A stretch of 53,816 nucleotides of DNA from Planctomycetaceae bacterium (GCA_020426325.1 JAGQQG010000039.1:1-53816), one strand, 5' to 3'; positions 25,177-36,072 are shown, counted from the first letter of the stretch. The notes: generated from the sequence alone by a model not told the origin. Numbers and translations: made by a program.

Positions 25177-27870
25177 ATGTCTGATCGATCAATCACACTT
25201 CCCAGACTCAACCAGTGTCTGGTCATCGCGCTGGTCACTTGGGCGTTTTTCACGTCCGGACTGGCCCAAGGGGATGAACCGGGTGATCACAGTCCGGAAC
25301 CTGATGCCAGTTGGCCGTTTGAAGAGGACGTTGAACGGCTCGGCGAGGATGTCCCCTCCGATGTGGTTCGTGTGGAGATCATGGAGGGGGTTAACGTCCC
25401 GCGGAAGTGGGAGTTTGACGTACATCAGCGGGAGTTGCTGTTCGAGACGGACTATTTCGCCATCAAGAACCTGCCGCGACACTACGACCCCTCCGGTCTG
25501 ATTGATGAACTCGATGTGCCCGCACTGCTACGTCTCACGAGCCGGGTTGAACTCCCCGCAGGGGAATATGAGTTCATCCTGCGATCTCTCGATGCAGCCA
25601 GGTTGTACGTTGACGGCAAGCTCGTCGGGCAAACAAAGTTCATGAACCTGAATGGGAGCGCCCATCAGGCCTATTACGAAGGTCTGGATCGCGGCCCTGA
25701 GATGCTCTCACTCGCAGAGGGACATCAGGAGCAACGGATCACGGTTGAACTCGAAGGCTCCTCGCATGTCGTGTCGTTGTATCGCCTGCTCGGTAACGAG
25801 AAACACGGATCTTACCACGGTGAGATGCTTGTCGCAGTCGCTCCCAAAGGTGGGGAGTTTCGAATTCTTGGCCCCATTCATCAGTTACCGTTCACCGATG
25901 GTGGCTGGCTCGACTTTCTCGAAGGGGAGCGGAAGTCCCTTGTCACGATCAACCAGATTCATCGTCGACAACTCGCTCAGTCTCAGGACGTTTACTGGCA
26001 GGAACGTCATGACTATGCCCGCTCTGCGGCTCCTCCTGAAGTTGTCATTCCCGACGTCGATGGATTACCCGATGTTTTTAATCCCATCGACCGGTTTGTT
26101 CTGGCACACCTGCTCGAAGATAGCGTTCAACCAGCGCCGCTTGTTCACGACCTCGGATTTCTCCGCCGAGTCACTCTCGATACGACGGGGCTGCTTCCCT
26201 CGGAAGACGACATCGCGACATTCCTCAGCCTGCCGGAGGACCAACGACGTCCACTCACAATCGATCGACTGCTCGACGATGACAGTTGGGCCGACCATTG
26301 GGTGAGTTACTGGCAGGACGTGCTTGCTGAGAATCCGGGACTGACCAAACCCGAGCTCAACAACACTGGTCCGTTTCGCTGGTTCCTTCACGAATCCTTT
26401 CTCGACAACAAACCGTTCGACCGTCTCGTGACTGAGTTGATCCTCATGCAGGGCAGCCGCTATTCGGGAGGCCCGGCCGGGTTTTCAGTTGCCAGTCAGA
26501 ACGATCTGCCGATGGCCGCGAAGGCACATATCCTTGGCACCGCATTCCTCGGCATCGATATGAAGTGTGCCCGCTGCCACGATGCTCCGTATCACGACGT
26601 CAAACAGGAGGATCTGTTCAGTCTGGCTGCGATGCTGGACCGCAAACCAATCAAGGTCCCCGGCTCCAGCAGCGTTCCCGTCTCGGACGAACAGACGAGG
26701 GATCTACTCGTCCAGGTTTCTCTCAAGCCGGGAGACAGTATTTCTCCTCATTGGCCGTTTGGCGAACTCAGGGACAATCCGTTTGCGAGTCACAACCTCT
26801 TCACCTCCCTGTTGACGGCAACTCGACTGCAGGATGCGGGGGACCGCCGTGAACAACTCGCCTGGCTCGTGACTTCTCCGGAGAACACGCGTTTCGCCAG
26901 GGTGATTGTCAACCGGTTGTGGGCCCGCTATCTCGGTCACGGAATCGTCGAGCCGATTGACGACTGGGAGCACGCCGACTGCTCGCATCCGGAACTGCTC
27001 GATTTCCTGGCTCGGGAATTCATCACCCACGATTACGACCTCAAACACATCGCCCGGTTGATCCTCAACTCGCATGCCTATCAGCGGGCCACTTCCACGC
27101 AGACTGATGGGGAGGAGGCCCACCCATCGCTCTTCGCCTCCTCGATCCGCAGGCGAATGACGGCCGAACAAATGGTCGACTCGCTGCATCACGCGGTCGG
27201 CAAGCCGTTCAACTGTGAAGAGCTGTCGATGGACAGGGACGGCAAACGGGGCGACTCGACCTTCGGACACTTCGGCATCCCGCACCGCGCGTGGGAGCTG
27301 GTTGCCGTCAGCAACGAACGAGATCGCCCGTCGTTGAATCTTCCGACCTCCCAAAGCGTGATCGACCTGCTCGCTGCCTACGGTTGGCGACAACAGCGCC
27401 AGGAACCGCTCACACATCGTGAGAATGCGCTGACCCCTTTGCAGCCGATGGCCCTCGCAAACGGGACGGCTGCCAATCGGCTTGTTGACCTGTGCGATCA
27501 CTGCGAGCTGACGGACCTCTGCCTCACTGAACAACCAGTGGATGAGCTCGTTGATCGCGTGTTCCAGAGACTTCTCACCCGTCCGCCAACAGATGAGGAG
27601 CGAGAACTGTTCGTGGGACTTCTGCAGGACGGATACGAAAATCGCATTATTGCCGGCCCGGATGTCGTCCCGCCGCGCCGCATCTACCGCTCAGGGATCA
27701 CTTGGATCAATCACTTCGACCCCAAAGCGGACGACGAAGCCATCCGTCGACAACGTGAAATCCTGGAAGGCGACCCGCCAACAGCCCGCCTCGACGCCAA
27801 CTGGCGGAGTCGTATGGAAGATGTCCTCTGGGCGCTGATGAACTCACCGGAATTCCTGTTCATTCCGTGA
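25177..27870 (+). CDS. PSCyt2/PSD1 (DUF1549-DUF1553) protein with PA14-like domain
   Basis: An 897-residue exported planctomycete protein. A signal peptide (residues 1-33, ending near GLAQGDEP) is followed by a PA14-like carbohydrate-binding region (about 105-220, RSLDAARLYVDGKLVGQT). PSCyt2/DUF1549 covers about 300-510 with a CxxCH motif, C464-A-R-C-H468, and PSD1/DUF1553 about 530-860, with RFARVIVNRLWARYLGHGIV. The usual N-terminal PSCyt1 cytochrome domain is missing. The role of these proteins is not established; haem or metal use and polysaccharide breakdown have been suggested. An ATG at 25150 would add nine residues. The DUF1501 gene follows 44 bases downstream. Confidence 0.92.
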   Translation: MSDRSITLPRLNQCLVIALVTWAFFTSGLAQGDEPGDHSPEPDASWPFEEDVERLGEDVPSDVVRVEIMEGVNVPRKWEFDVHQRELLFETDYFAIKNLPRHYDPSGLIDELDVPALLRLTSRVELPAGEYEFILRSLDAARLYVDGKLVGQTKFMNLNGSAHQAYYEGLDRGPEMLSLAEGHQEQRITVELEGSSHVVSLYRLLGNEKHGSYHGEMLVAVAPKGGEFRILGPIHQLPFTDGGWLDFLEGERKSLVTINQIHRRQLAQSQDVYWQERHDYARSAAPPEVVIPDVDGLPDVFNPIDRFVLAHLLEDSVQPAPLVHDLGFLRRVTLDTTGLLPSEDDIATFLSLPEDQRRPLTIDRLLDDDSWADHWVSYWQDVLAENPGLTKPELNNTGPFRWFLHESFLDNKPFDRLVTELILMQGSRYSGGPAGFSVASQNDLPMAAKAHILGTAFLGIDMKCARCHDAPYHDVKQEDLFSLAAMLDRKPIKVPGSSSVPVSDEQTRDLLVQVSLKPGDSISPHWPFGELRDNPFASHNLFTSLLTATRLQDAGDRREQLAWLVTSPENTRFARVIVNRLWARYLGHGIVEPIDDWEHADCSHPELLDFLAREFITHDYDLKHIARLILNSHAYQRATSTQTDGEEAHPSLFASSIRRRMTAEQMVDSLHHAVGKPFNCEELSMDRDGKRGDSTFGHFGIPHRAWELVAVSNERDRPSLNLPTSQSVIDLLAAYGWRQQRQEPLTHRENALTPLQPMALANGTAANRLVDLCDHCELTDLCLTEQPVDELVDRVFQRLLTRPPTDEERELFVGLLQDGYENRIIAGPDVVPPRRIYRSGITWINHFDPKADDEAIRRQREILEGDPPTARLDANWRSRMEDVLWALMNSPEFLFIP

Positions 27871-27914
27871 CGATTGTTGAATCGGGAGACGCGATTCTCC
27901 TGGAAAGACTCGCA

Positions 27915-29222
27915 ATGAAAATCGTGAACGATCGCCGCTCATTCCTGAAGACAACTGGCTGCCTTGCCGCGTCTGCTGCTGTTTCTTCCCATAGCCCGCT
28001 TGTCGCGAGTAGCGATGCAGCGGCAGGGGCTCCACTCGGCAAAGCCGAGCACGTCATCTTCATCTGGCTCGGCGGCGGGGCCTCGCAGATCGACACATGG
28101 GATCCCAAACGCGTGACAATCGATGGCCAGAAGGATCCAGGTTCTGCCTATCCGGCCATCGACACGGCCATTCCCGGTGTCCAGGTCTGTGAGCATCTCA
28201 AACAAACAGCCAAGCTGTTCGACCGCTGTGTGCCTGTCCGCTCGGTCAATCATGACGTCATCGACGAGCATGCGGCTGCCGCGTATCGCATGCACACCGG
28301 CCGGGTGACCAGCGGGACGATCGTGTATCCCAGCCTCGGCTCTGCGATCTCGGCTGTCAAAGGTTCAGCGAACGAACTGGTCCCATCATACGTCCTCATT
28401 GGAAACCCCTCCCCGGCCCGTGCTCCTGGGTTCCTGGGAGCCGAGCATGGATATGTCTATCTCACAGAGACCAGCAGCGGACCGAAAGGACTCACCCGTC
28501 CCGTACGCGTGGATGACGACCGTCATCGACGACGCATGGATCTCCTCAAGCGGATGCGCGACCAGTACGTCAGCAAGCACTCGGGCGAGGCATCAATTGC
28601 TGATTATGTCTCCACTACCGAACGCGGTTTTCGTCTTGCCGGCCCCGAGTTCATGAAGGTCTTCTCTCTCGATCGGGAGCCCAACGATCTCCGCGAATCA
28701 TACGGTGACGAGTTCGGTCAGCGATGTCTGCTCGCCCGACGTCTGATCGAACGGGGAACCCGGTTCGTCGAGGTGTCATTCAACCTCAACTTCAAGAATG
28801 GTACCGGTTGGGACACCCACAACGAAGGGCATCTCAAGCAGCATTTGCTCATCCAAAGTCTCGATCAAGCCTTTGCGACCCTGCTTACGGATCTCGAGTC
28901 TAAGCAGTTGCTCGACAAGACCCTGGTCGTGATCTCAACCGAGTTCGGTCGACCGGCGGACTTCGACGTGGGCGGGGGGCGTGGACATCACGGGAAGGCC
29001 TTCAGCGTCGTACTTGCCGGAGGCGGACTCAGGACCGGGCAGGCGGTCGGGATGACGGATGAACTAGGCATGAACATCGTCGAGAATCCTGTATCGGTTC
29101 CGGACCTGTTTGCTACGATCTTCGCCGGGGTCGGGATGAATCCGGCGGAAGTGCTCTATGCAGGCGACCGACCGGTGCCATTGACTGACGGCGGACAGCC
29201 GATCGCCTGCCTCTTTAGTTGA
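27915..29222 (+). CDS. DUF1501 protein with Tat signal
   Basis: A 435-residue protein of the DUF1501 (sulfatase-like fold) family, the usual partner of PSCyt2/PSD1 genes. A twin-arginine signal DRRSFLKTTG (R7-R8) predicts folded export. Conserved landmarks are IFIWLGGGASQIDTWDPK, SVNHDVIDEHAAAAYRMHTG, GWDTHNEGHLKQ, STEFGRPADFDVGGGRGHH and a late DLFATIFAGVG. The Asp and His residues fit an alkaline-phosphatase-type metal site, but the activity is unknown. GGAAAG eight bases before the ATG supports this start over the GTG at 27867, which overlaps the preceding gene. Confidence 0.93.
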   Translation: MKIVNDRRSFLKTTGCLAASAAVSSHSPLVASSDAAAGAPLGKAEHVIFIWLGGGASQIDTWDPKRVTIDGQKDPGSAYPAIDTAIPGVQVCEHLKQTAKLFDRCVPVRSVNHDVIDEHAAAAYRMHTGRVTSGTIVYPSLGSAISAVKGSANELVPSYVLIGNPSPARAPGFLGAEHGYVYLTETSSGPKGLTRPVRVDDDRHRRRMDLLKRMRDQYVSKHSGEASIADYVSTTERGFRLAGPEFMKVFSLDREPNDLRESYGDEFGQRCLLARRLIERGTRFVEVSFNLNFKNGTGWDTHNEGHLKQHLLIQSLDQAFATLLTDLESKQLLDKTLVVISTEFGRPADFDVGGGRGHHGKAFSVVLAGGGLRTGQAVGMTDELGMNIVENPVSVPDLFATIFAGVGMNPAEVLYAGDRPVPLTDGGQPIACLFS

Positions 29223-29319
29223 GAACCTGGAGTTTTTTCGAAAAGAGCTGCGATTGTCGGGAAGATGGTCCCGACGATAACGTTCCAGTGACTGCGGGCA
29301 TTCTTGAAGAGATCAGAAC

Positions 29320-29913
29320 ATGGAACAGGCATCGACTGAACTCGTCGAACGCTGGCGTCAGGGGGATCAGCAGGCGGCGAACGAACTGTACCAGAGATAC
29401 GTCGAACGGCTTTCAGGCATCGTCACGGCACAACTGGCTGACCGGCTTCGCTCCCGGACCGATCCCGACGACGTGCTGCAGTCCGCCTGCCGGTCATTCT
29501 TCAGGCGTGTTCAGGACGGACAGTTTGAATTTGATGCTGACGACGACGTCTGGAAGCTGCTGGTCACCATCTCGCTGAACAAACTCCGCAGCCAGGTCCG
29601 CAAGCACTCTGCTGCCAAACGAGATGCGGGTCAGGAACTCTCGCGAAGCAGCAACGAAATCCCTGATGAGTTTCACATGGAGAAGCTGAGCGAGACACCA
29701 TCACCTGTCGAGGCGTTTATCTTCACTGAGATGATCGAGCGTGTGAGTGCAAAGCTCGGTGCGGATCATGCGGTTCTGCTGCAACTGAGAATGGAAGGTC
29801 ACAGTCAGCAGGAAATCGCAGATGCTCTGCAAACGTCCGACCGCAGCATCCGTCGCATGCTCGACAACATCAAAGCAGCACTCAACGCGGAACTTGAAGA
29901 GGCAGAGGAATGA
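29320..29913 (+). CDS. ECF-type RNA polymerase sigma factor
   Basis: A 197-residue sigma factor. Region 2 includes RYVERLSGIVTAQLADRL, the DPDDVLQSACRSFFRR core-binding helix and WKLLVTISLNKLRSQVRK. Region 4 (about 140-190) has LRMEGHSQQEIADALQTSDRSIRRML as its helix-turn-helix. This architecture is common in planctomycetes, often beside kinases or PSCyt genes. It follows the DUF1501 gene by about 100 bases on the same strand and converges on the metallopeptidase gene. No anti-sigma gene is adjacent. Confidence 0.93.
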   Translation: MEQASTELVERWRQGDQQAANELYQRYVERLSGIVTAQLADRLRSRTDPDDVLQSACRSFFRRVQDGQFEFDADDDVWKLLVTISLNKLRSQVRKHSAAKRDAGQELSRSSNEIPDEFHMEKLSETPSPVEAFIFTEMIERVSAKLGADHAVLLQLRMEGHSQQEIADALQTSDRSIRRMLDNIKAALNAELEEAEE

Positions 29914-29981
29914 GCGTGCCGCGTAGGACAGCTTCTTAACCGTTGAAATTGATCAGTGCCCACCGATTGAGGCCAATTCAT

Positions 29982-30590
29982 CTATGCCGACCGCGAGTCG
30001 CTGAGCGGGATCAACTTCGGGATCGGCACTTGCAGACCGACCACGCCCCCATGATGCTGATGCAGGGTGCGGAACTTGGGCCGCAGGAATCCATACAGTT
30101 CTTCTGGAGGCCGCATCGCCAAGTACTGCCGGACGAGCATCGCCATCTGGCGGTCATACTCGTGCTGGGAATGGGAATGCACATGGTATCGCCCCTCCAT
30201 GCGCCGGATGTCTCCATCAAACCGCGGGCTGATATGATACAGCTCATGCAGAACAGTGATCATCTTTTCCTCGAACGTCTGATCGAGGAAACGAGGCAGG
30301 TAAAACGTGAGGATATACAGCATCTCACGATCCTCCTGATACAGCCGCTGCACGGTCCATGTGCGGCCATGCCGCCGAGTTGTAAGGGCGCCCCCCTCGA
30401 ATCGCATGGGTGTCAGCTTTGCCTGCAGACCATGTAGGACTTTGCGACGGGCCTGCGCAAATGTCACCAGCACCCGGGACATATCGATATGCAGGAACTC
30501 GTCCAGTCGGCACGTGACGTCCTCACACAGCCGAAGCATGGCATGCGTGAAGTCGAAGGGGGTGGACCGTGGTTGCTTTTGACCGGCCAT
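29982..30590 (-). CDS. Predicted HExxH metallopeptidase
   Basis: A 202-residue protein with a zinc-type HELYH motif in MITVLHELYHISPRFDGD (near residue 117) and a later His-rich HVHSHSQHEYDRQM segment that could supply the third ligand. It has no signal peptide or membrane segment, so it is cytosolic. The HELxHI-SPxFDG pattern resembles uncharacterised predicted metallopeptidases. The ATG at 30590 has AAAGGA nine bases upstream; an in-frame ATG at 30597-30599 overlaps that site. It lies downstream of rplQ on the same strand but beyond a strong terminator. Confidence 0.7.
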   Translation of the reverse strand: MAGQKQPRSTPFDFTHAMLRLCEDVTCRLDEFLHIDMSRVLVTFAQARRKVLHGLQAKLTPMRFEGGALTTRRHGRTWTVQRLYQEDREMLYILTFYLPRFLDQTFEEKMITVLHELYHISPRFDGDIRRMEGRYHVHSHSQHEYDRQMAMLVRQYLAMRPPEELYGFLRPKFRTLHQHHGGVVGLQVPIPKLIPLSDSRSA

Positions 30591-30662
30591 GACGAGCATC
30601 CTTTCTCAATCATCGATCATTGTCGGCAGCCCCTCGCTGAATCTGCCTTGATTCATGCGAAA

Positions 30663-30689
30663 GGCCCGAGTCTGAAGCAGACTCGGGCC
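30663..30689 (-). terminator. Rho-independent terminator after rplQ
   Basis: A perfect 12-bp stem, GGCCCGAGTCTG with CAGACTCGGGCC, and a 3-base loop, followed on the minus strand by TTTCG. It lies ten bases past the rplQ stop and closes the ribosomal protein series. Confidence 0.9.
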
Positions 30690-30699
30690 GGTTGATGTC

Positions 30700-31368
30700 T
30701 CAGTCTTCTTTGGTCGTTTCTGTCTCTTCACCGCCACTGTCTTCGGCGGCACTTGCTTCTGGTTCAGTGCTGGGTTCCGGTGCCTTCTCAGTTTTCTCCG
30801 GAGCCGAATCGACGACGACAGGTGCTGATCGCTTCTTGCGGACTCGATCCCGTTCGCCGACGAACTCGATCAGCGCCTGTTCGCCCGCATCACCCAGGCG
30901 TCGCTGAGCAAGCCGGACGATTCGTGTGTATCCGCCTGGACGATCCTGAAACCGCTCAGCCAGTTCGTCGAAGAGGATGTCCAAGGCTTCCTCGTCACGC
31001 AGCAGGGCAAACGCCCGTCGGCGGAGTGCAACAGCCGGAGCGATGGCCTGATTCCACTTCTGCCATTGATCGGAAGTCCGCCACTGCTTCCATTCGGGCG
31101 AGTTCCGTTCAGCCGTAGTACTGAATTCGTCCGCAGCCTCCTGATGAGTTGCGGCCTTGCGGGCCATCGTCACCAGACGCTCCACGTACGGTCGCAGTTC
31201 CTTGGCCTTTGGAACGGTTGTCACAATTCGGCCTGCAACCTTCGGACTGTTCGGATCCCCGTCCTCAACCCGGACCGTACGGATCAAGCTCGATGCCATG
31301 TTGCGAAACATAGCATGTCGATGTGAGGCATTTCGGCCGAGCTTGCGGCCTTTCACTCGGTGACGCAT
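30700..31368 (-). CDS. rplQ: 50S ribosomal protein L17, extended
   Basis: 222 residues against about 120-130 in most bacteria. The N-terminus ([19 protein letters not shown]) and the [18 protein letters not shown] signature are standard. Two additions are visible: an insert of about 45 residues between the two halves (around 72-120, with [17 protein letters not shown]), and an acidic tail of about 35 residues rich in Glu, Pro, Ser and Thr. It binds near the peptide exit region of the large subunit. CAGGTAG precedes the ATG. Last gene of the alpha operon. Confidence 0.96.
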   Translation of the reverse strand: MRHRVKGRKLGRNASHRHAMFRNMASSLIRTVRVEDGDPNSPKVAGRIVTTVPKAKELRPYVERLVTMARKAATHQEAADEFSTTAERNSPEWKQWRTSDQWQKWNQAIAPAVALRRRAFALLRDEEALDILFDELAERFQDRPGGYTRIVRLAQRRLGDAGEQALIEFVGERDRVRKKRSAPVVVDSAPEKTEKAPEPSTEPEASAAEDSGGEETETTKED

Positions 31369-31432
31369 GACTTGTCTACCTGTCTCAAGCGTTCGTCGCG
31401 ACGCAGTTGTTCAAAAAGAGAAAATGACACTA

Positions 31433-32449
<1,017 letters not shown>

Positions 32450-32594
32450 GGTCCTTACTCCTCAACTGTAAAAAATGATATTGAGATGCCGCTGAAAACC
32501 TGCTCCAAGCGACAGACTGTTTCCTTGACCCCATGAGGAAACCCTGCTGAATCTCGCCGGAAGATTCCTGGTGCCTCCATGAAAGGCAGGAAGA

Positions 32595-32975
32595 CTAGAC
32601 TCGGCGTTTCTTCTTGGGACGACATCCGTTGTGCGGCAGTGGCGTCACATCTTCGATGGAACGAATGGTGATGCCAGCTGTCTGCAAACCGGTGATGGCA
32701 CTCTCGCGACCGGAGCCCGGTCCCTTGACGCGGACTTCCATCTCTTTCACGCCGAACTTGCGAGCTCGATCTGCACAAGTTTCAGCAGCCTTCTGAGCCG
32801 CGAACGGAGTGCTCTTTCGAGACCCCTTGAATCCCGATGTTCCCGCAGTCGCCCAGCACAGCACCTCACCGTTGGTATCCGTGATGGTGACGGTTGTGTT
32901 ATTGAAAGTCGCTTTAATGTGAGCGATGGCACGCGTCACATTGCGACGGGCTCGTTTTTTCTTGATCTTTGCCAC
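32595..32975 (-). CDS. rpsK: 30S ribosomal protein S11
   Basis: 126 residues. Conserved [30 protein letters not shown] and the C-terminal [13 protein letters not shown] are intact. It contributes to the platform and mRNA path of the small subunit. Translation begins at GTG, with AGGAAA eight bases upstream. Spacing to rpoA is about 145 bases, with no terminator seen. Confidence 0.97.
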   Translation of the reverse strand: MAKIKKKRARRNVTRAIAHIKATFNNTTVTITDTNGEVLCWATAGTSGFKGSRKSTPFAAQKAAETCADRARKFGVKEMEVRVKGPGSGRESAITGLQTAGITIRSIEDVTPLPHNGCRPKKKRRV

Positions 32976-33100
32976 GAACGTTTCCTGAGTATCTGGTTGT
33001 CAGCCTGCTTGCTGAGATGAAGAGAGGAACTGTTGAGATGTCCAGCCTTTCAGACCACGACATGCCACCCGCTTAATGCAGCGGATGCCGAAATCGAATC

Positions 33101-33481
33101 TCAACGATCCTTCACGCCCTTCTTGCCTGCTACCGTCTTCTTTGCCCCCTTGCGAGTCCGCGCATTTGTTCGCGTCCGCTGTCCGCGCACCGGCAGTCCG
33201 CGGCGGTGACGAATGCCGCGGTAGCACTGAATATCACGCAACCGCTGAATGTTCGTCTGCGTCTGTCGTCGCAAACGCCCCTCGACAACTTGCTCATTGT
33301 CGAGGTAGTTGTTGATCCGTTGAATATCGTCATCACTCAACTCCTTGGCTTTCGCCTGCGGATCAATCTTGAGTGTATGACAGGTTTGAATGGCAGTTGT
33401 CTGACCAACCCCGTGCAGATACTGAAGCGACACATAGGTCGGCTTCTCATTCGGGATATCGACACCTTGAATACGTGGCAT
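33101..33481 (-). CDS. rpsM: 30S ribosomal protein S13
   Basis: 126 residues. MPRIQGVDIPNEK, YLHGVGQTTA, the RGIRHRRGLPVRGQRTRTNARTR block and a lysine-rich tail identify it. S13 contacts the 50S subunit and tRNA at the head of 30S. AGAGAG precedes the ATG. It lies between rpmJ and rpsK. Confidence 0.97.
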   Translation of the reverse strand: MPRIQGVDIPNEKPTYVSLQYLHGVGQTTAIQTCHTLKIDPQAKAKELSDDDIQRINNYLDNEQVVEGRLRRQTQTNIQRLRDIQCYRGIRHRRGLPVRGQRTRTNARTRKGAKKTVAGKKGVKDR

Positions 33482-33594
33482 CCTGTTCTCTCTTTACGCC
33501 CTGAACTCCAGTTAAATCAAATTCAACGCCATGGATCGGAATTCTTCCGAAGACTCACGCTACGACCAAGGCCTTGCCCTGTCACAGTTCGCGA

Positions 33595-33711
33595 TCAGCC
33601 CTGGCGTTGCTTATGTCGCGGATTCGATGAGCAGATCACGTAGACCCGTCCGTGTCGACGAACGATCTTGCAATTCTCACAGATTCGCTTGACGCTCGAA
33701 CGAACCTTCAT
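33595..33711 (-). CDS. rpmJ: 50S ribosomal protein L36
   Basis: A 38-residue gene. The translation starts [19 protein letters not shown] and ends RHKQRQG, the zinc-binding type with C11, C14, C27 and H33. It is the first cistron behind the strong promoter at 33770-33799. infA, which often precedes rpmJ, is not present in the gap to map. Confidence 0.95.
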   Translation of the reverse strand: MKVRSSVKRICENCKIVRRHGRVYVICSSNPRHKQRQG

Positions 33712-33769
33712 GTTGACCTCAGTTCCTGAAAGACGTACCTAAACCCCGCCCGCCAAAGACGGAACGGAG

Positions 33770-33799
33770 ATTATAAGCACGCATCGTCGGTTGTCTCAA
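33770..33799 (-). promoter_or_regulatory. Strong sigma70-type promoter before rpmJ
   Basis: On the minus strand: TTGAGA (33799-33794), 18-base spacer, TATAAT (33775-33770). The -10 is a perfect match and the -35 matches five of six. The leader to rpmJ would be about 52 bases. It would drive rpmJ-rpsM-rpsK-rpoA-rplQ. Confidence 0.75.
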
Positions 33800-33855
33800 G
33801 CGACTGATGACCGGAATCAGTCTGAATTCTTCAATCCTCTTCACTCTGCGAGGGC

Positions 33856-34629
33856 TTATTGGCCGAGCCCTTCGGTCAGGATGACCGGTCCTTCCCTGGT
33901 CATCGCCACTGTATGCTCAAAATGAACGCTGGGAGCCCCGTCAGCTGTCACAACAGTCCAGTGGTCGTCCAGAATCCGGATCTCTCCCGTGCCAGCGTTG
34001 ACCATCGGCTCGATCGCCAGCACCAGGCCGGGTCGAATGGGGAAGTCCCGCTCATCAAAATCATCACTGTCGTAATTCGGCACTTCGGGGTCCTCGTGCA
34101 TCTCCTTACCGATGCCATGCCCCACAAAATCCTCGACGACGCTGAATCCTTCGCGATTCACCCCTCGTTCAATCATTCTGGCCACCTGGGACCACTTCTT
34201 TCGTGTCCCCATTCCATGAATGGCGGTGCGAAGAGCCGTCTGCCCCGCCTCACGAAGCCGGGATTTGACCTCGTCGATCTTTCCGACCGGATAGGTCCAT
34301 GCCCCGTCACCGCACCAGCCGTTCAGTCTGCAACCCGTATCAACACTGACGATGTCCCCCTCCTGCAACTCATACGGTCCGGGGATCCCATGAACAACCT
34401 GTTCATTGACGCTGATGCAGGTAACGGCTGGAAAAGGAACCGTACCTGGCACGCCCTTAAACAGCGGCTGTGCCCCATGCCTCTCAAAGAGATCCTCGAC
34501 AGCCCGATCCAGTTCAGCCGTCGTGACTCCCGGAGCGACCATCCCACCAACCAACTGATGCGCTTCAACAACCAGCTGACAGGCCTCACGCATCAGCCCA
34601 ATCTCGCGTCGACTCTTCAGAGTGAGCAC
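33856..34629 (-). CDS. map: Methionine aminopeptidase, type I
   Basis: 257 residues. It removes the initiator methionine from new proteins. The five metal ligands can be placed: Asp in VSVDTG, Asp in CGDGAWT, His in [11 protein letters not shown], Glu in LAIEPMV and Glu in FEHTVAM. There is no N-terminal zinc extension. Translation starts at GTG with only a weak GGGGCG upstream. It is 51 bases downstream of secY; adk, commonly between them, is missing. Confidence 0.95.
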   Translation of the reverse strand: MLTLKSRREIGLMREACQLVVEAHQLVGGMVAPGVTTAELDRAVEDLFERHGAQPLFKGVPGTVPFPAVTCISVNEQVVHGIPGPYELQEGDIVSVDTGCRLNGWCGDGAWTYPVGKIDEVKSRLREAGQTALRTAIHGMGTRKKWSQVARMIERGVNREGFSVVEDFVGHGIGKEMHEDPEVPNYDSDDFDERDFPIRPGLVLAIEPMVNAGTGEIRILDDHWTVVTADGAPSVHFEHTVAMTREGPVILTEGLGQ

Positions 34630-34680
34630 GGTTATCGCCCCATCGACCCGGAATATACCCGAGTCGTGTGAAAAACACCT

Positions 34681-36072
34681 TTACTGCCCACTGTCCGCTT
34701 CCAGCAGACCAGTGTAGTTCCGCATGACAAGGTGACTGTCGATCTTTTGCACCAGATCAAGGGCAACAGAGACCACAATCAGCAGCCCGGTTCCCCCGTA
34801 GAAGCTGGCAATCAGGAAGGGAATATCCATCGCGGTCGCGACGATCGTGGGAATGATCGCGATAATCGCCAGGAAGCCTGCACCCACATAGGTAATGCGG
34901 GCCATCACCTGCTCCAGATAACTTGCCGTCCGCTCACCCGGGCGATAGCCCGGGATGAAGCTTCCGTAATCTTTCAGGTTGTTAGCCATATCCTTCGGAT
35001 TGAAAGTGATGGCAGTCCAGAAGTAGCAGAAGAAGTAGATCAGGGCGATATACGAAACATTGTACAGGAAACCGCGACCTCCGCCGCCAAATGCCGAGAA
35101 GAGCATGCCGATGGTGTCCTGGCCAAACGTCCATTCCTGACTTACCCAGAGCTGGTTCATCCAGCTGAACAGGAAGTAGGGAAACATCAAGAGGCTGGAA
35201 GCGAAGATGATCGGCATCACGCCTGCCTGATTGACCCGGAGCGGAAGATGCTGTCGCTGTCCGCCGAACACACGGCGACCTCGGACGTGCTTGGCACTTT
35301 GAATCGGAATACGGCGCTGTGCCTGTGTGATGGCCACCACCGCGATGATGACTCCAATAAAGAGAATCACCATCAGTAAGAGTTTGTCGATCCCCGCTTC
35401 AGAACCCAGTCCCACACCGTTTTTGAAAGCCGGTCCCAACAGGTCAAGCATCGCCTGCGGCATACGCGCCAAGATACCTGCCATGATCAGCAAACTGATT
35501 CCGTTGCCGATCCCGTATTCGTCGATCTGTTCACCGATCCACATCAGCAGAATCGTGCCGGCAGTCATCGTGACGGTGCCAACCAGGTGATAGAACCACC
35601 AGTCGTACTCACGCAGGATCAGTCCACCTTCCTGAGCCCCAAGGCCACCGGAAAGCATCCGAATCCAGAAGTAACTCTGGCCGAGACAGATCACAACGGT
35701 CGCATACCGTGTATACTCATTGATCTTTTTACGGCCAGCTTCGCCCTCCTTCTGCAACTGCTCAAGAGGAGGATAGACCGACCCGAGCAGCTGGAAGATG
35801 ATGGACGCAGAGATGTAGGGCATGATGCCCAGGCCGAAGATCGTGCTGTTGCCGATGCTTGATGCAGAGAACAGCGAAACGACTTGAATTACCTGCCCCA
35901 AGCCACCCTGCTGTTCGGAAAGACGACGCATGGCGTCACCGAACTGCTGCTGGTCCAGAAAGGGGAGCGGAATCGCAAAGCCCATACGATAGACAGCAAG
36001 CAGAAACAGCGTGAGCAGAATCTTCTGCCGCAATTCGGGAATGCGAATGACCGTGAACAGCTTAGCCAGCAT
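34681..36072 (-). CDS. secY: Preprotein translocase subunit SecY
   Basis: 463 residues with ten hydrophobic segments. Landmarks are FLDQQQF near the plug, LGIMPYISASIIFQLL, GIGNGISLLIMAGI, QRRIPIQSAKHVRGRR on the ribosome-binding cytosolic loop, and FIPGYRPGERTASYLE. It forms the SecYEG channel in the inner membrane. AAGGA lies upstream of the ATG; the gap from rplO is 126 bases. Confidence 0.97.
   Translation of the reverse strand: MLAKLFTVIRIPELRQKILLTLFLLAVYRMGFAIPLPFLDQQQFGDAMRRLSEQQGGLGQVIQVVSLFSASSIGNSTIFGLGIMPYISASIIFQLLGSVYPPLEQLQKEGEAGRKKINEYTRYATVVICLGQSYFWIRMLSGGLGAQEGGLILREYDWWFYHLVGTVTMTAGTILLMWIGEQIDEYGIGNGISLLIMAGILARMPQAMLDLLGPAFKNGVGLGSEAGIDKLLLMVILFIGVIIAVVAITQAQRRIPIQSAKHVRGRRVFGGQRQHLPLRVNQAGVMPIIFASSLLMFPYFLFSWMNQLWVSQEWTFGQDTIGMLFSAFGGGGRGFLYNVSYIALIYFFCYFWTAITFNPKDMANNLKDYGSFIPGYRPGERTASYLEQVMARITYVGAGFLAIIAIIPTIVATAMDIPFLIASFYGGTGLLIVVSVALDLVQKIDSHLVMRNYTGLLEADSGQ

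Noticed and set aside
26704-27534. 276-codon frame antisense to the PSCyt2/PSD1 gene
   Set aside because: A shadow of a gene with clear PSCyt2/PSD1 motifs.
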